A stretch of 14,869 nucleotides of DNA from Pseudomonadota bacterium (GCA_023419535.1 JAEZXX010000015.1:1-14869); one strand, 5' to 3'; shown: positions 1 through 7,707, counted from the first letter of the stretch. Translations and numbers: made by a program. The notes: generated by a model from the sequence alone, not told the origin.

Positions 1-198
1 GCGCTCGGTCGTCGCGGTCGTGGCCATGCCGACGCCCGGCAGCGCGCCGGTGCCGAGCACCGCGTCGATCCCCGTGTCGGCCTCCACGGCCACCGGCGGC
101 GGCGGGGCGAGGCGCGCCTCGGCCTCGGGGCTCACCTGCGCGAAGGCGGGGGCGGCGGCGATCGCGAGGCCGGCGGCGGCAAACAGCGTCATCCTCAT
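1..198 (-). CDS. Secreted protein of unknown function, N-terminal part only (runs off the window)
   Basis: An open frame reads leftward from an ATG at 198 to the window edge without a stop, giving 66 residues. The first 20 residues (start MRMTLFAAAGL, end APAFA) form a typical Sec signal peptide with a probable cleavage site AFA|QV, so the mature protein should be exported to the periplasm or beyond. The mature part begins QVSPEAEARL and then has a run of four prolines, consistent with a disordered linker. A purine-rich AAAGGA lies about 10 bases before the ATG; a second ATG two codons later is possible but has a worse-placed site. I do not recognise the family from the part visible. The signal peptide makes a real gene likely; function is open. 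Confidence 0.7.
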   Translation of the reverse strand, partial: MRMTLFAAAGLAIAAAPAFAQVSPEAEARLAPPPPVAVEADTGIDAVLGTGALPGVGMATTATTER

Positions 199-628
199 GG
201 GGCAGTCATCCTTTCGTCGCGGCGGGCGAGCGCGTCGCCCTCGTGAGAAGGCGAACGGCGCGGGCGCGATGGCGTTCCCGCACCCGGACCGGATCCCGAC
301 TCGGCCCCGCCCCCCGGGGCGGCGCGGGGAGGATGGCCGCAACGGGGCGGAAAGGCGGTGAACCGAGGATTACCGGGCCGGCTCAAGTCTGCGGCCAAAC
401 GAAACGTGAAGTGATGCGTCGAAACTTTCGCTTGCCAAGTCCAGCGACCGACTGCAAACTTTCGATGTTCGGGCAAATTCGCGAACACGGGTAATGGACG
501 AATTGCGTATCGGGGGCGCATCTCCCGAGCGGCAGTCGCCGCGATGTGTGTCGGTTCCTTTTCCTCGCATCAAGACTTGCCTGCCACGGCTCTCTACGGG
601 CCACTTCGAAATGGAAAAGGGTTCCATC
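199..628. other. 430-bp gene-free stretch upstream of the cold-shock gene
   Basis: No frame here has convincing coding character. The stretch holds the divergent promoters of the secreted-protein gene (minus) and the cold-shock gene (plus). A 9-bp direct repeat, AAACTTTCG, occurs at 422-430 and 456-464, 34 bp apart. The 100 to 150 bases before the cold-shock start are less GC-rich than the flanks and may be a long 5' leader, as is usual for cspA-type mRNAs; no structure in it could be proved by eye. Confidence 0.5.
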
Positions 629-841
629 ATGGCGCAGACCGGCACGGTCAAATTCTTCAACACCGAGAAGGGCTTCGGCTTCATCAAGCCGGACAATGGC
701 GGGGCGGACATCTTCGTCCACATCTCCGCCGTCCAGGCCTCGGGCCTCACCGGCCTCGTGGAGAACCAGAAGGTCTCCTACGACACCGAGCCCGACAAGC
801 GCGGCAAGGGCCCGAAGGCCGTCAACCTCCAGGCCGACTGA
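629..841 (+). CDS. cspA: Cold-shock protein (CspA family)
   Basis: A 70-residue single cold-shock domain, the normal full length for the family. It opens MAQTGTVKFFNTEKGFGFIK, with the RNP1 motif KGFGFI at residues 14-19 and the RNP2-type motif DIFVHISAV at 27-35; the aromatic residues of these two strands bind single-stranded nucleic acid. Members act as RNA chaperones in the cytoplasm and melt mRNA secondary structure in the cold or in stationary phase. The ATG was chosen because AAAAGGG sits 8 bases upstream and the domain starts right there; an in-frame extension to 494 adds residues unlike any Csp. A strong hairpin follows the stop. The family call is certain; alphaproteobacteria carry several paralogues, so the cspA symbol is generic and cold induction is not shown. 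Confidence 0.95.
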   Translation: MAQTGTVKFFNTEKGFGFIKPDNGGADIFVHISAVQASGLTGLVENQKVSYDTEPDKRGKGPKAVNLQAD

Positions 842-883
842 GCCTCGCGCCCGGGCAAGTCCCCGCGCCCGCCGGCCCCGCAC

Positions 884-909
884 GTCCGGTCCCTCCGCAG
901 GGGTCGGAC
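884..909 (+). terminator. Hairpin terminator behind the cold-shock gene
   Basis: Two 11-base arms (884-894 and 899-909) pair over their whole length, counting two adjacent G-U pairs, around the tetraloop CCGC. The hairpin begins about 43 bases after the stop codon. There is no uridine tract, so it may act as a strong structural 3' end rather than as a classical intrinsic terminator. Confidence 0.55.
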
Positions 910-1159
910 GAACCGAAGCGCCCGCCACCCCATTCCGCCCGCGCGAGACCCATCGTGCGGGTGTCGTCCCCTGTGCCCGCCGCCGCGTCGCGTCGCGTCG
1001 GTCCTCAACCCGGTCGCCACTCCCGGCGTCCGACACCCGCGGGTCGGCAAAGACCGCGGTCCCCGGACCAGGCTCGGTGCGGCTTCGGACGGGCCCGCCC
1101 GCGCCCTCGCACCCCGAGCGCCCCCCGTCCGCACGGCGCTCGCTCCGTCGCTTGGAAAC

Positions 1160-1189
1160 GACGCATCCGGCTTTCCGAACGTCGATTCC
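1160..1189 (+). repeat. Dispersed 30-bp repeat, copy 1
   Basis: This 30-base block (starts GACGCATCCGGC, ends GTCGATTCC) matches 13065-13094 at 27 of 30 positions in the same orientation. Both copies lie between genes. In this copy CGACG at the left edge can pair with CGTCG near the right edge, so it could fold. What it is (a REP-like element, a protein-binding site or part of a small RNA) is unknown. Confidence 0.55.
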
Positions 1190-1403
1190 CACTTCTCTGC
1201 CGATGCTTCTGCGCGTGCGCTCGAGCGCTCGCCCCGGCGGGCTTGCGCATGCGGCCGCCGCCGCCGTTCACGCCGCCCCGTCCCGCCGCGTGCCGCCGCC
1301 TTCGCTCGCATTCGTCTCAAAGTCGACGCGTTAACGCTGCCCCGCGAATGGGGCTGGCGCGCCCCGCCGCGCCCTTCCCAACCGCACCGGCCGCTCTTAC
1401 TGC

Positions 1404-1419
1404 TTAACGATCCGTTAAC
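1404..1419 (+). promoter_or_regulatory. CtrA-binding site (full TTAA-N7-TTAAC)
   Basis: TTAA, seven bases (CGATCCG), then TTAAC match the full CtrA consensus of alphaproteobacteria exactly, and the site ends 19 bases before the GTG start of the BA14K-like gene. In an otherwise very GC-rich spacer a perfect match of this AT-rich motif is unlikely by chance. CtrA is the master cell-cycle response regulator. Placement close to the start would fit either repression or a very short leader. A further TTAAC half-site lies at 1331-1335. Confidence 0.6.
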
Positions 1420-1438
1420 GCTGCATTCGAGGCGATCC

Positions 1439-2116
1439 GTGCCGACACGTCTGCATCCCGCCGTCTTCGCCTTCGCGCTTCTCAGCGCCGGCCTGCTCCT
1501 GCCGGCCCCGGCGTCCGCCCAGTCGATCGGCATCGACTTCGGCGCCGCGGTCGGCGAGGATGTGCTGGAGGGCGGCGGAGGCGCCGCGGCGGCACCGTCG
1601 ATCGGCACACACGCGCCGCATGTCCGCGGCACTCGCCGTGCGGCCCACGAGACGCACCGGTCGGTCACCTACGCCCATGCCCGGCCGCGCTCGACCTACT
1701 TCCGGGGCACCGGCGTCTTCGCCAACGCCCAGCCGGTCGGCGGAAGCGTCGTCTACGTTGCCGCGCCCCGTCCGGTGCCGTCCCTCGGCGCGCCCGGCCC
1801 CCGCATCATCGACGTCGAGGCCGAGCGCCTCGACCGCACCGTCCACGGTCCGGGCGGCGTCTCGATCACGCGGCTGGGCTCGGCAAAGATCATCCGCCTC
1901 GCGCCGGACTATCGCCGGACCGCGACCGCCGGGCCCGCCCTCTCTCACGAGACGGCGCCCGGCGATGCCGTCTCCCTGGAGGCCGGGTTCCTCGAGCCCT
2001 GGACCGAGGCCTGGCGGCAGGACTGCGAGGCTCGGCATCCCAGCTTCGACGAAACGCTCGGCACCTATCGCAGCATCGACGGGCTGCGCCGGTTCTGCAC
2101 CGGCGAGCCCGGCTGA
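1439..2116 (+). CDS. BA14K-like secreted protein
   Basis: 225 residues with a clear signal peptide (hydrophobic core ending APASA, cleavage about A27|Q28). The middle is poorly conserved and rich in Ala, Pro, Arg and His. The C-terminus carries the BA14K signature: W192, C196, a segment SFDETLGTYRSIDG and C220, matching the family pattern of cysteine, xSYDPxxGTYxxxDGxR, cysteine; the two cysteines probably form a disulfide. BA14K proteins are small immunoreactive or lectin-like envelope proteins of Hyphomicrobiales (described in Brucella); the biochemical role is not established. The start is GTG with GAGG seven bases upstream. A perfect CtrA box just before the gene suggests cell-cycle-linked expression. 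The protein is longer than a minimal BA14K protein, the extra length being the linker. The gene converges with the kinase gene downstream. Confidence 0.75.
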   Translation: MPTRLHPAVFAFALLSAGLLLPAPASAQSIGIDFGAAVGEDVLEGGGGAAAAPSIGTHAPHVRGTRRAAHETHRSVTYAHARPRSTYFRGTGVFANAQPVGGSVVYVAAPRPVPSLGAPGPRIIDVEAERLDRTVHGPGGVSITRLGSAKIIRLAPDYRRTATAGPALSHETAPGDAVSLEAGFLEPWTEAWRQDCEARHPSFDETLGTYRSIDGLRRFCTGEPG

Positions 2117-2185
2117 GCCGAAGGCGCCCCTCCGCACGCTGCCGCCCGTCGCGCAGGCTGTCTGTTCCAGTCGGAGGTATCCGCT

Positions 2186-2220
2186 CGAAGGCGGGTCTGC
2201 CGATCCTTCGGCGGCCTTTT
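2186..2220 (+). terminator. Possible terminator between convergent genes
   Basis: CGAAGG at 2186-2191 can pair with CCTTCG at 2205-2210, followed six bases later by TTTT (2217-2220). The stem is short, but the site lies where the BA14K-like gene must end before the oppositely directed kinase gene. Confidence 0.35.
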
Positions 2221-2223
2221 CGT

Positions 2224-3630
2224 CTAACGCAACGGAATACGGACCGCCGCCCTGAGCCCGCCCAAGGGCGAGCTGGAGAGCTGGATGTCGCCGCCGTGAC
2301 TGCGGGCGATGTCGCGGGCGATGGCAAGGCCGAGCCCGGTGCCGCCGTCGTCGATGTTGCGCGCCGCGTCGAGGCGCACGAAGGGCTTGAAGGCCTCTTC
2401 GCGGTCCTCGGTGGAGATGCCCGGGCCGTCGTCGTCGACATGGACGATCAGCCAGCGCTCGTCGCGGCGCGCCCGCACCTCGACGGTATCGGCGTGGCGC
2501 AGCGCGTTGACGGTGAGGTTGACGAGGATGCGGGTGAAGCCGTCCGGGCGGACGACGACGCGGCCTTCGCCCTCAACGGCGGTGCGCAGCGTCTTGCCCG
2601 CGTCGCGCGGCAGCGCGTCGAGCCGCGCCAGCATGGCGCCGAGATCGACCTCGCTCGGCTCTTCGCCGGACTCGCCCTTGGCGAAGGCGAGATAGCCTTC
2701 GAGCATGCGGCTCATCTCGTCGATGTCGTGTTCGAGCTCACGCCGGTCCTCGGTGTCGGCGAAGAAGGAAATCTGCAGGCGGAAGCGCGTCAGCACCGTC
2801 CGCAGGTCGTGGCTGACGCCGCTCAGCATCTGCGTTCGCTGCTCGATCTGCCGCTCGATGCGGTCGCGCATCTGGATGAAGGCGAAGGAGGCGCGGCGCA
2901 CTTCGGAGGCGCCCCGCACGCGGAAATCGGCGGGCATGGGCTGGCCGCGCCCGAAGCTTTCGGCGGCCTCGGCGAGCTTCTGGATGGGGCGGATCTGGTT
3001 GCGCAGGAAGAGGACCGAGATGAGGATCAGGACGAGCGAGGAGGAGACCATCCACACGATGAAGATGTGGGTGTTGGAGGCGTAGGCCGAATTGCGGCGC
3101 GCGAAGACGCGAAGGACCGCGTCGTCGAGCGCGATCCGGATTTCGAGCAGGCGGGAGTCGCCGACCGTGTCGATCCAGAACGGACGGGCGATCTGGTTCT
3201 CGATCTCCTCGGAGAGAATGCCGTCGAGGATGTTGAAGAAGGGCCGCGGCGCGGCCTCCGGCAGGGGCTCGGGCGGCAGGATCGCGACGTTGAGATCGAG
3301 CCGCTCGCGGGCGATCCGTTCGATGGTCGCGTGGCCGTCGGTGTCCGGATAGCTCTCGATCACGTCGATGATGGCGGAGATGTCCCGCACCACGGCGGTC
3401 GACAGGCGCTCGGTCACTGTCGCCCAATGCCGCTCCATGAAGACGATCGAGACGATCGCCTGGAGCAGCACCATCGGCGCGATGATGATGATGAGCGAGC
3501 GGGCGTAGAGGCCGGACGGGGCGAACTTGCCCATCCACCGGGGGAAGCGCAGGGCGTGGAAGCGCGCCGGGCGCGGCAGCCGCGACCAGCGGCGTCCCGG
3601 TGCCAGCCCCAGGCGCTCCAGGAAAGCCAT
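2224..3630 (-). CDS. EnvZ-like membrane sensor histidine kinase
   Basis: 468 residues. A transmembrane helix at about 44-65 and another at 188-210 bracket a periplasmic sensor of about 120 residues; a HAMP linker follows (210-262), then the dimerisation/phosphoacceptor helix with SGVSHDLRTVLTR (His274), and a HATPase domain with N-box Asn375, G1 DDDGPGI (400-405), F-box EEAFKPF (411-417) and G2 GGTGLGLA (429-436). It should autophosphorylate His274 and pass phosphate to the regulator encoded just upstream. Its ATG overlaps the regulator's stop by one base (TGATG), which implies translational coupling. Oddity: the H-box has Val279 where nearly all EnvZ/HisKA kinases have the Pro of HDLRTPLTR, a position that influences phosphatase activity. 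Signal unknown. The class call is secure. Confidence 0.93.
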   Translation of the reverse strand: MAFLERLGLAPGRRWSRLPRPARFHALRFPRWMGKFAPSGLYARSLIIIIAPMVLLQAIVSIVFMERHWATVTERLSTAVVRDISAIIDVIESYPDTDGHATIERIARERLDLNVAILPPEPLPEAAPRPFFNILDGILSEEIENQIARPFWIDTVGDSRLLEIRIALDDAVLRVFARRNSAYASNTHIFIVWMVSSSLVLILISVLFLRNQIRPIQKLAEAAESFGRGQPMPADFRVRGASEVRRASFAFIQMRDRIERQIEQRTQMLSGVSHDLRTVLTRFRLQISFFADTEDRRELEHDIDEMSRMLEGYLAFAKGESGEEPSEVDLGAMLARLDALPRDAGKTLRTAVEGEGRVVVRPDGFTRILVNLTVNALRHADTVEVRARRDERWLIVHVDDDGPGISTEDREEAFKPFVRLDAARNIDDGGTGLGLAIARDIARSHGGDIQLSSSPLGGLRAAVRIPLR

Positions 3631-4361
3631 CAGTCGACGTTCAGCCGGTAGCCGATGCCGCGCACCGTCTGCAGCCAGAGCGGGTTGGCGGGATCGCTCT
3701 CGATCTTGCGCCGCAGCCGGTTGATCTGGACGTCGACGGCGCGCTCGCCGACCTCCGTCTCCGATCCGATCAGGTCCTGCCGGGCGATCGTGTCGCCCGC
3801 CTTCATGGCGAACTGCACCATGATCTCCTGCTCGCGGTCGGTGAGACGCACCAGATCGCCGCCGCGCTTCAACTCGCGGCGCGACAGCGAGAAGTGGAAC
3901 GGGCCGAAGCGCACGTTCTCGACCTTCTGGATCGGCGCGGGGCCGCCGCGCTTCAGGATGTTGTTGATGCGCAGCAGGAGTTCGCGCGGATCGAAGGGCT
4001 TGGTCAAATAGTCGTCGGCCCCTGCCTCCAGCCCGTCGATCCGGTCGGAGATGTCTGAGCGCGCGGTGAGCATCAGGATCGGCGTCGGGCGCACCGCCGA
4101 CAGGCTGCGCACGAGGTCGAGACCGCTTTCGCCCGGCATCATCACGTCGACGACGAGAAGGTCGAAGTCGAGCCCCTCGAGGAGCCGCCGCGCCGAGGCC
4201 GCGTCCGCCGCCGTCGAGACCCGGAAGGCGCGTTCGCTCAGAAAGCGGGAGAGCAGCGAGCGGATGCGCCGGTCGTCGTCGACGATGAGGACGTGCGCCG
4301 CGTCGTCGTCCGGCCCCGGCCGCCCCGGAAACGCCTCGGTCTGCGGCTCCTCCAGGCTCAT
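3630..4361 (-). CDS. petR: OmpR/PhoB-type response regulator, PetR-like
   Basis: 243 residues: an N-terminal receiver with acidic pocket in LIVDDD (25-30), phosphoacceptor Asp72 in VVDVMMPG, Thr99 and Lys121, then a winged-helix DNA-binding domain whose recognition region is ERAVDVQINRLRRKIE (207-222) and which ends VRGIGYRLN. All catalytic residues of an active phosphorylatable regulator are present. Its ATG overlaps the stop of the marR gene in an ATGA, and its stop overlaps the kinase start, so the three genes form one tightly coupled operon. The pairing MarR plus OmpR-type regulator resembles petP-petR of Rhodobacter capsulatus, needed there for expression of the cytochrome bc1 operon; the name rests on gene order and general similarity only. 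The regulator class is certain, its targets are not. Confidence 0.9.
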   Translation of the reverse strand: MSLEEPQTEAFPGRPGPDDDAAHVLIVDDDRRIRSLLSRFLSERAFRVSTAADAASARRLLEGLDFDLLVVDVMMPGESGLDLVRSLSAVRPTPILMLTARSDISDRIDGLEAGADDYLTKPFDPRELLLRINNILKRGGPAPIQKVENVRFGPFHFSLSRRELKRGGDLVRLTDREQEIMVQFAMKAGDTIARQDLIGSETEVGERAVDVQINRLRRKIESDPANPLWLQTVRGIGYRLNVD

Positions 4362-4903
4362 ACGCGCTCCGTCTTCACGATGCCCTTGCGGGCGAACCAG
4401 TCCCGGGTCGCGGCCCTGTCGCCGCCCATCTCGAAGAGGAAGTCGCCCACCCAGGGCACCTCCTCCATCCGGGAGGCGGCCAGCGCCGCGTCGATCCGGC
4501 GGGCCTGGGCCCGCGACAGCTCCAGGGTCAGGGCCCGCCCCTTCGCCGTCGGATAGAGGCGGCGCTGGCGCCGGTCCTCGTCGCCCGGCTGCAGCACGAT
4601 GAAATCCTCGTCCACCAACTGGCGCAGCACGCGCGACAGCGACTGCTTGGTGATCTGGAGAAGATCGAGGATCGCCGCGATCGTCATTCCCGGGTCCCGA
4701 TTGACGAAGTGCAGGATGCGGTGGTGCGCGCGCCCGAAGCCGTATCGCTCCAGGATCTCGTCCGCGTCGCCGGTGAACTCGCGATAGGCGAAGAAGAAGA
4801 GTTCAATGAGGCGGAAATCCACCTCCCCGGTCGTCGGCAGCGCGTCGAAGGCGATCTCCGCCCGATCGTCGTCCGCTGGGCTCTCTTCCACGCGCAGGTC
4901 CAT
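4358..4903 (-). CDS. petP: MarR-family transcriptional regulator, PetP-like
   Basis: 181 residues with a MarR winged helix-turn-helix: about 56-122, including FGRAHHRILHFV, the recognition helix region ITKQSLSRVLRQLVDEDFI and the wing with DEDRRQRRLYPTAKG. Such proteins bind dyads as dimers in the cytoplasm and often control their own operon and the divergent gene. It heads the operon with the response regulator and kinase and is divergent from the aminotransferase gene. I start at the ATG; an in-frame TTG directly before it is possible, and neither has a good ribosome-binding site, so a leaderless or weakly translated mRNA is possible. A 7-bp direct repeat, AACAATG, sits in the promoter region. 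The petP name is by synteny and similarity to Rhodobacter, moderate confidence; MarR membership is sure. Confidence 0.88.
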   Translation of the reverse strand: MDLRVEESPADDDRAEIAFDALPTTGEVDFRLIELFFFAYREFTGDADEILERYGFGRAHHRILHFVNRDPGMTIAAILDLLQITKQSLSRVLRQLVDEDFIVLQPGDEDRRQRRLYPTAKGRALTLELSRAQARRIDAALAASRMEEVPWVGDFLFEMGGDRAATRDWFARKGIVKTERV

Positions 4904-4916
4904 CAAAATAGGTCAG

Positions 4917-4945
4917 CATTGTTGACGTATTCGCGTTCCATTGTT
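4917..4945 (-). promoter_or_regulatory. Divergent control region with 22-bp-spaced direct repeat
   Basis: On the plus strand CATTGTT occurs at 4917-4923 and 4939-4945, exactly 22 bp apart or about two helical turns, 14 bases before the marR start. On the same strand a TTGACG (4922-4927) with a weak TTACAC 16 bases later could be the aminotransferase promoter. The pair is a candidate operator for the MarR or the response regulator; this is inference from spacing and position. Confidence 0.35.
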
Positions 4946-5191
4946 ACACCCTCCCCACGCGGACGAACAGTCGCCATGGGGTCCGAACGCGGCTAAGGTG
5001 GTGCCGGGAGACGGGTATCTCGTCCCGTCGGCGATGCCATTCACGGCACGAACGGCGACAGATCCAACACGGCGTCGGCTTTGGAACCTTCCTTCGGTTT
5101 CGAGATGCCCGACGGCCGGACATCACATCGGCAGAGCGACCGCTCCGCGCCCGGATGGACGCGCGGCGCTCCAAGGATCGGGAGAGAGAGC

Positions 5192-6079
5192 ATGAGCGTT
5201 CCGTTCGATCAACTCGACGGCGAGATCTGGTTCAACGGCGAGTTCGTCGCCTGGAAGGACGCGAAGGTCCACGTGCTGACGCACGGGCTGCATTATGCGA
5301 GCTCGGTGTTCGAGGGCGAGCGCGCCTATGGCGGCGAAATCTTCAAGCTGCGCGAGCACACCGAGCGGCTGATCGAATCGGGGCGCATCCTCGGCTTCAC
5401 CGTCCCCTATTCGGCCGACGAGATCGACGACGCCTGCAACGAACTGCTGCGCCGGCAGGGCTTTTCGGACGCCTATGTGCGCCCGATCGCCTGGCGCGGC
5501 TCGGAGATGATGGGCGTCTCGGCGCAGAAGAACCGCATCAACGTCGCCATCGCGATCTGGCAGTGGCCGAGCTATTTCGACCCCGAGCAGCGCATGAAGG
5601 GCATCCGGCTCGACATGGCCGAGTACCGCCGGCCGGACCCGCGCACGGCGCCCTCGCGCTCCAAGGCCGCCGGCCTCTACATGATCTGCACGATCTCCAA
5701 GCACGCCGCCGAAGCCAAGGGCTACGCCGACGCGCTGATGCTCGACTGGCGCGGCCAGGTGGCCGAGGCGACCGGCGCCAACGTCTTCTTCGTCAAGGCC
5801 GGGGTGATCCACACGCCGACGCCGGACTGCTTCCTCGACGGCATCACCCGCCGCACCGTCATCGCGCTCGCCAAGCGCCGCGGCTACGAGGTCGTGGTGC
5901 GGGCGATCATGCCGGAGGAGATGGAGGGCTTCCAGGAGTGCTTCCTCTGCGGCACGGCCGCCGAAGTGACGCCCGTCTCCGAGATCGGCCCCTACCGCTT
6001 CGCCCCGGGCGACATCACGCGCCGGCTGGTCGAGGACTACATGGACGAGGTCCAGCCCAAGCGCATGGCGGCCGAATAG
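5192..6079 (+). CDS. ilvE: Branched-chain amino acid aminotransferase (class IV PLP enzyme)
   Basis: 295 residues, the usual length for IlvE-type enzymes. It transfers the amino group between Glu and the keto acids of Leu, Ile and Val in the cytoplasm, the last step of their synthesis and first of their breakdown. Visible family marks: HGLHYASSVFEGERAY (31-46), the PLP lysine Lys158 in SRSKAAGLYM, Glu192 in QVAEATGANVFF facing the pyridine nitrogen, LDGITRRTVIALA (215-227) and the phosphate-binding loop CGTAAEVTPV (253-262). The ATG has GGGAGAGAGAG directly upstream; an in-frame extension to 5081 lacks any such signal and has no family similarity. The gene is divergent from the marR operon and has a leader of some 200 bases or more if the TTGACG promoter is right. 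A D-amino acid aminotransferase is less likely given the motifs. Confidence 0.93.
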   Translation: MSVPFDQLDGEIWFNGEFVAWKDAKVHVLTHGLHYASSVFEGERAYGGEIFKLREHTERLIESGRILGFTVPYSADEIDDACNELLRRQGFSDAYVRPIAWRGSEMMGVSAQKNRINVAIAIWQWPSYFDPEQRMKGIRLDMAEYRRPDPRTAPSRSKAAGLYMICTISKHAAEAKGYADALMLDWRGQVAEATGANVFFVKAGVIHTPTPDCFLDGITRRTVIALAKRRGYEVVVRAIMPEEMEGFQECFLCGTAAEVTPVSEIGPYRFAPGDITRRLVEDYMDEVQPKRMAAE

Positions 6080-6081
6080 CG

Positions 6082-6100
6082 ACCGTCCCCGCCGGACGGT
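6082..6100 (+). terminator. Stem-loop just after the aminotransferase stop
   Basis: ACCGTCC (6082-6088) and GGACGGT (6094-6100) form a perfect 7-bp stem with a 5-base loop two bases after the stop codon. There is no T tract. Confidence 0.45.
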
Positions 6101-6131
6101 TCACTCGCAAGGGTGGCCGTCTGCCGGCGAG

Positions 6132-6176
6132 CCGGAGAAGGCGCCCGGGCGGCGACGCGCGTTCGGCCTTCTCCGG
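6132..6176 (+). terminator. Second inverted repeat downstream of the aminotransferase
   Basis: Arms CCGGAGAAGGC (6132-6142) and GCCTTCTCCGG (6166-6176) are perfect 11-base complements around a 23-base GC-rich loop. Position between two same-strand genes suggests transcription termination or an mRNA-end structure. Confidence 0.45.
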
Positions 6177-6302
6177 GCCGCGTTCCGCGCTCGCGAAGAC
6201 CTGATCCCGGCGCCCTGCGCGCGGCCTTCGCCGACCCTTGATCTCACCCGCCCTCGCGCTCTTTGCGAAGGAGGTCGAGACGGGCACGGGAGGGCCGGGC
6301 GA

Positions 6303-7637
6303 ATGCTGAAGGCGGTGACGACGGTCTGCGTGCGCGGCTTCGAGCGCTATCTGCCGGACCCCTTCGTCATCGTCCTGATCATGACGGGCATCGTTCTCCT
6401 CGCCGGGATCGTCGGCGAGGGCCAGTCGGCCGCCGATATGCTCGTCTGGTGGCGGGAGGGGTTCTGGGAACTTCTCTCCTTCGCCATGCAGATGACGCTG
6501 ATCCTCGTCCTCGGCTACACGCTCGCCCGCACCCCGCTCGTCGCGCGCGCCATCGCCTTCGTGACGGGACTCGCCCGCTCGCCGGGTTCGGCGATCGTCA
6601 TCGTGACGCTCGTCTCGCTCTTCGCCAGCTGGATCAACTGGGGCTTCGGGCTCGTCGTCGGCGCCATTCTGGGTCGGGAGATGGCCCGGCGCGTACCCGG
6701 TCTCGACTACCGTCTCCTGATCGCGAGCGCCTATTCGGGCTTCCTGATCTGGCACGGCGGCCTCTCGGCCTCGATTCCGCTCATCATCGCCAGCCCCGGC
6801 CATTTCCTGGAAGGGGCCATGGGCGTCGTCTCGACCGAACGCACGATCTTCTCGCCCTTCAACCTGCTCCTGACCGCCGCTCTGGTCGTCGTCATTCCCC
6901 TGACGAACAGGCTTCTGCTGACGACCATCGACAAGCCGGTGACGATCTCGCCCGAACTCCTGGCGCAGGACGAGGATGCGTCGCGGCCGGAGCGGCGCGA
7001 CGAAACCGGGCCGCTGCGCCCGGCCGAACGGTTGGAGGGCACGGCCGTTCTCCCGGTCCTCGCCGTCCTAGCGGCCGTCGCGGCGCTCGCCGCCGTCGTT
7101 TCGGCCGGCGGCTTCGTCTTCGACCTGAACACCGTGAACTTCGCGCTTCTCTTCCTGGCGCTGGCGCTCCACGGCTCGGTCAAGCGTTTCGCGACGGTCT
7201 TCTCCGAGGGCGTCTCCAACGCCTCGGGCATCCTGATCCAGTTTCCCTTCTACGCCGGCATCATGGGAATGATGGGCGCCTCGGGCCTGACCGACAGCAT
7301 CTCCCTGTTCTTCACCCAGGTGGCGAGCGCGCAGACGCTGCCCTTCCTGACGTTCCTGGCGGCCGGCTTCGTCAACATCCTGGTGCCGTCGGGCGGCGGC
7401 CAATGGGCGGTGCAGGGGCCGGTCATGGTGGAGGCGGCCAACGCCCTGGACGCCGACGTGGCGCGCGTCGCGCTGGCGGTCGCCTGGGGCGAGGCCTGGA
7501 CCAACATGATCCAGCCCTTCTGGGCGCTGCCCGCGCTCGCCATCGCCGGCCTCAAGGCGGCCGACGTGATGGGCTTCTGCGTGCTGGTGCTGCTCTCCTC
7601 CGGCCTCGTGATGGGCGCGGCCTTCCTCCTGTTCTGA
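6303..7637 (+). CDS. atoE: AtoE-family short-chain fatty acid transporter
   Basis: 444 residues, close to the 440 of Escherichia coli AtoE, and mostly hydrophobic with about ten to twelve membrane segments. The start ERYLPDPFVIVLIMTGIVL, the central block SWINWGFGLVVGAILGREMARR, the segment LIASAYSGFLIWHGGLSASIPL (given here in part) and the C-terminal VNILVPSGGGQWAVQGPV are characteristic of the family. It should carry short-chain fatty acids or acetoacetate across the inner membrane, probably with protons. A charged cytoplasmic loop of about 45 residues around 215-260 is Glu/Arg-rich. GGGAGG lies nine bases before the ATG. No atoDAB thiolase or transferase genes are beside it; the neighbours are an aminotransferase and a metallo-hydrolase, so substrate is open. 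Family call is strong. Confidence 0.9.
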   Translation: MLKAVTTVCVRGFERYLPDPFVIVLIMTGIVLLAGIVGEGQSAADMLVWWREGFWELLSFAMQMTLILVLGYTLARTPLVARAIAFVTGLARSPGSAIVIVTLVSLFASWINWGFGLVVGAILGREMARRVPGLDYRLLIASAYSGFLIWHGGLSASIPLIIASPGHFLEGAMGVVSTERTIFSPFNLLLTAALVVVIPLTNRLLLTTIDKPVTISPELLAQDEDASRPERRDETGPLRPAERLEGTAVLPVLAVLAAVAALAAVVSAGGFVFDLNTVNFALLFLALALHGSVKRFATVFSEGVSNASGILIQFPFYAGIMGMMGASGLTDSISLFFTQVASAQTLPFLTFLAAGFVNILVPSGGGQWAVQGPVMVEAANALDADVARVALAVAWGEAWTNMIQPFWALPALAIAGLKAADVMGFCVLVLLSSGLVMGAAFLLF

Positions 7638-7707
7638 CGGACCGCCGCCTTGCGCGGAACGCCGCAGCCGCGTACCCGCGCGGACATCTTCATCGGAGAA
7701 GCGCCGG

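Larger units (their letters stand above)
842..1438. other. About 600-bp gene-free stretch with terminator, repeat and CtrA box
   Basis: Long frames here read as low-complexity Arg/Pro/Ala-rich peptides and look like high-GC noise. The content I can support is the hairpin at 884-909, one copy of a dispersed 30-bp repeat at 1160-1189, a 12-bp perfect palindrome GCGCTCGAGCGC at 1217-1228, a TTAAC half-site at 1331-1335 and the full CtrA box at 1404-1419. Confidence 0.5.

Noticed and set aside
305..322. GC-rich palindrome CCGCCCC/GGGGCGG near the first gene
   Set aside because: Only two bases separate the arms and it lies upstream of a start, so a terminator or stable hairpin is not supported; common in such GC-rich DNA.
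2296..3651. 451-codon plus-strand frame opposite the histidine kinase
   Set aside because: It mirrors the kinase gene; the product is Asp/Arg/Val-rich without domains, while the minus strand encodes a complete kinase.
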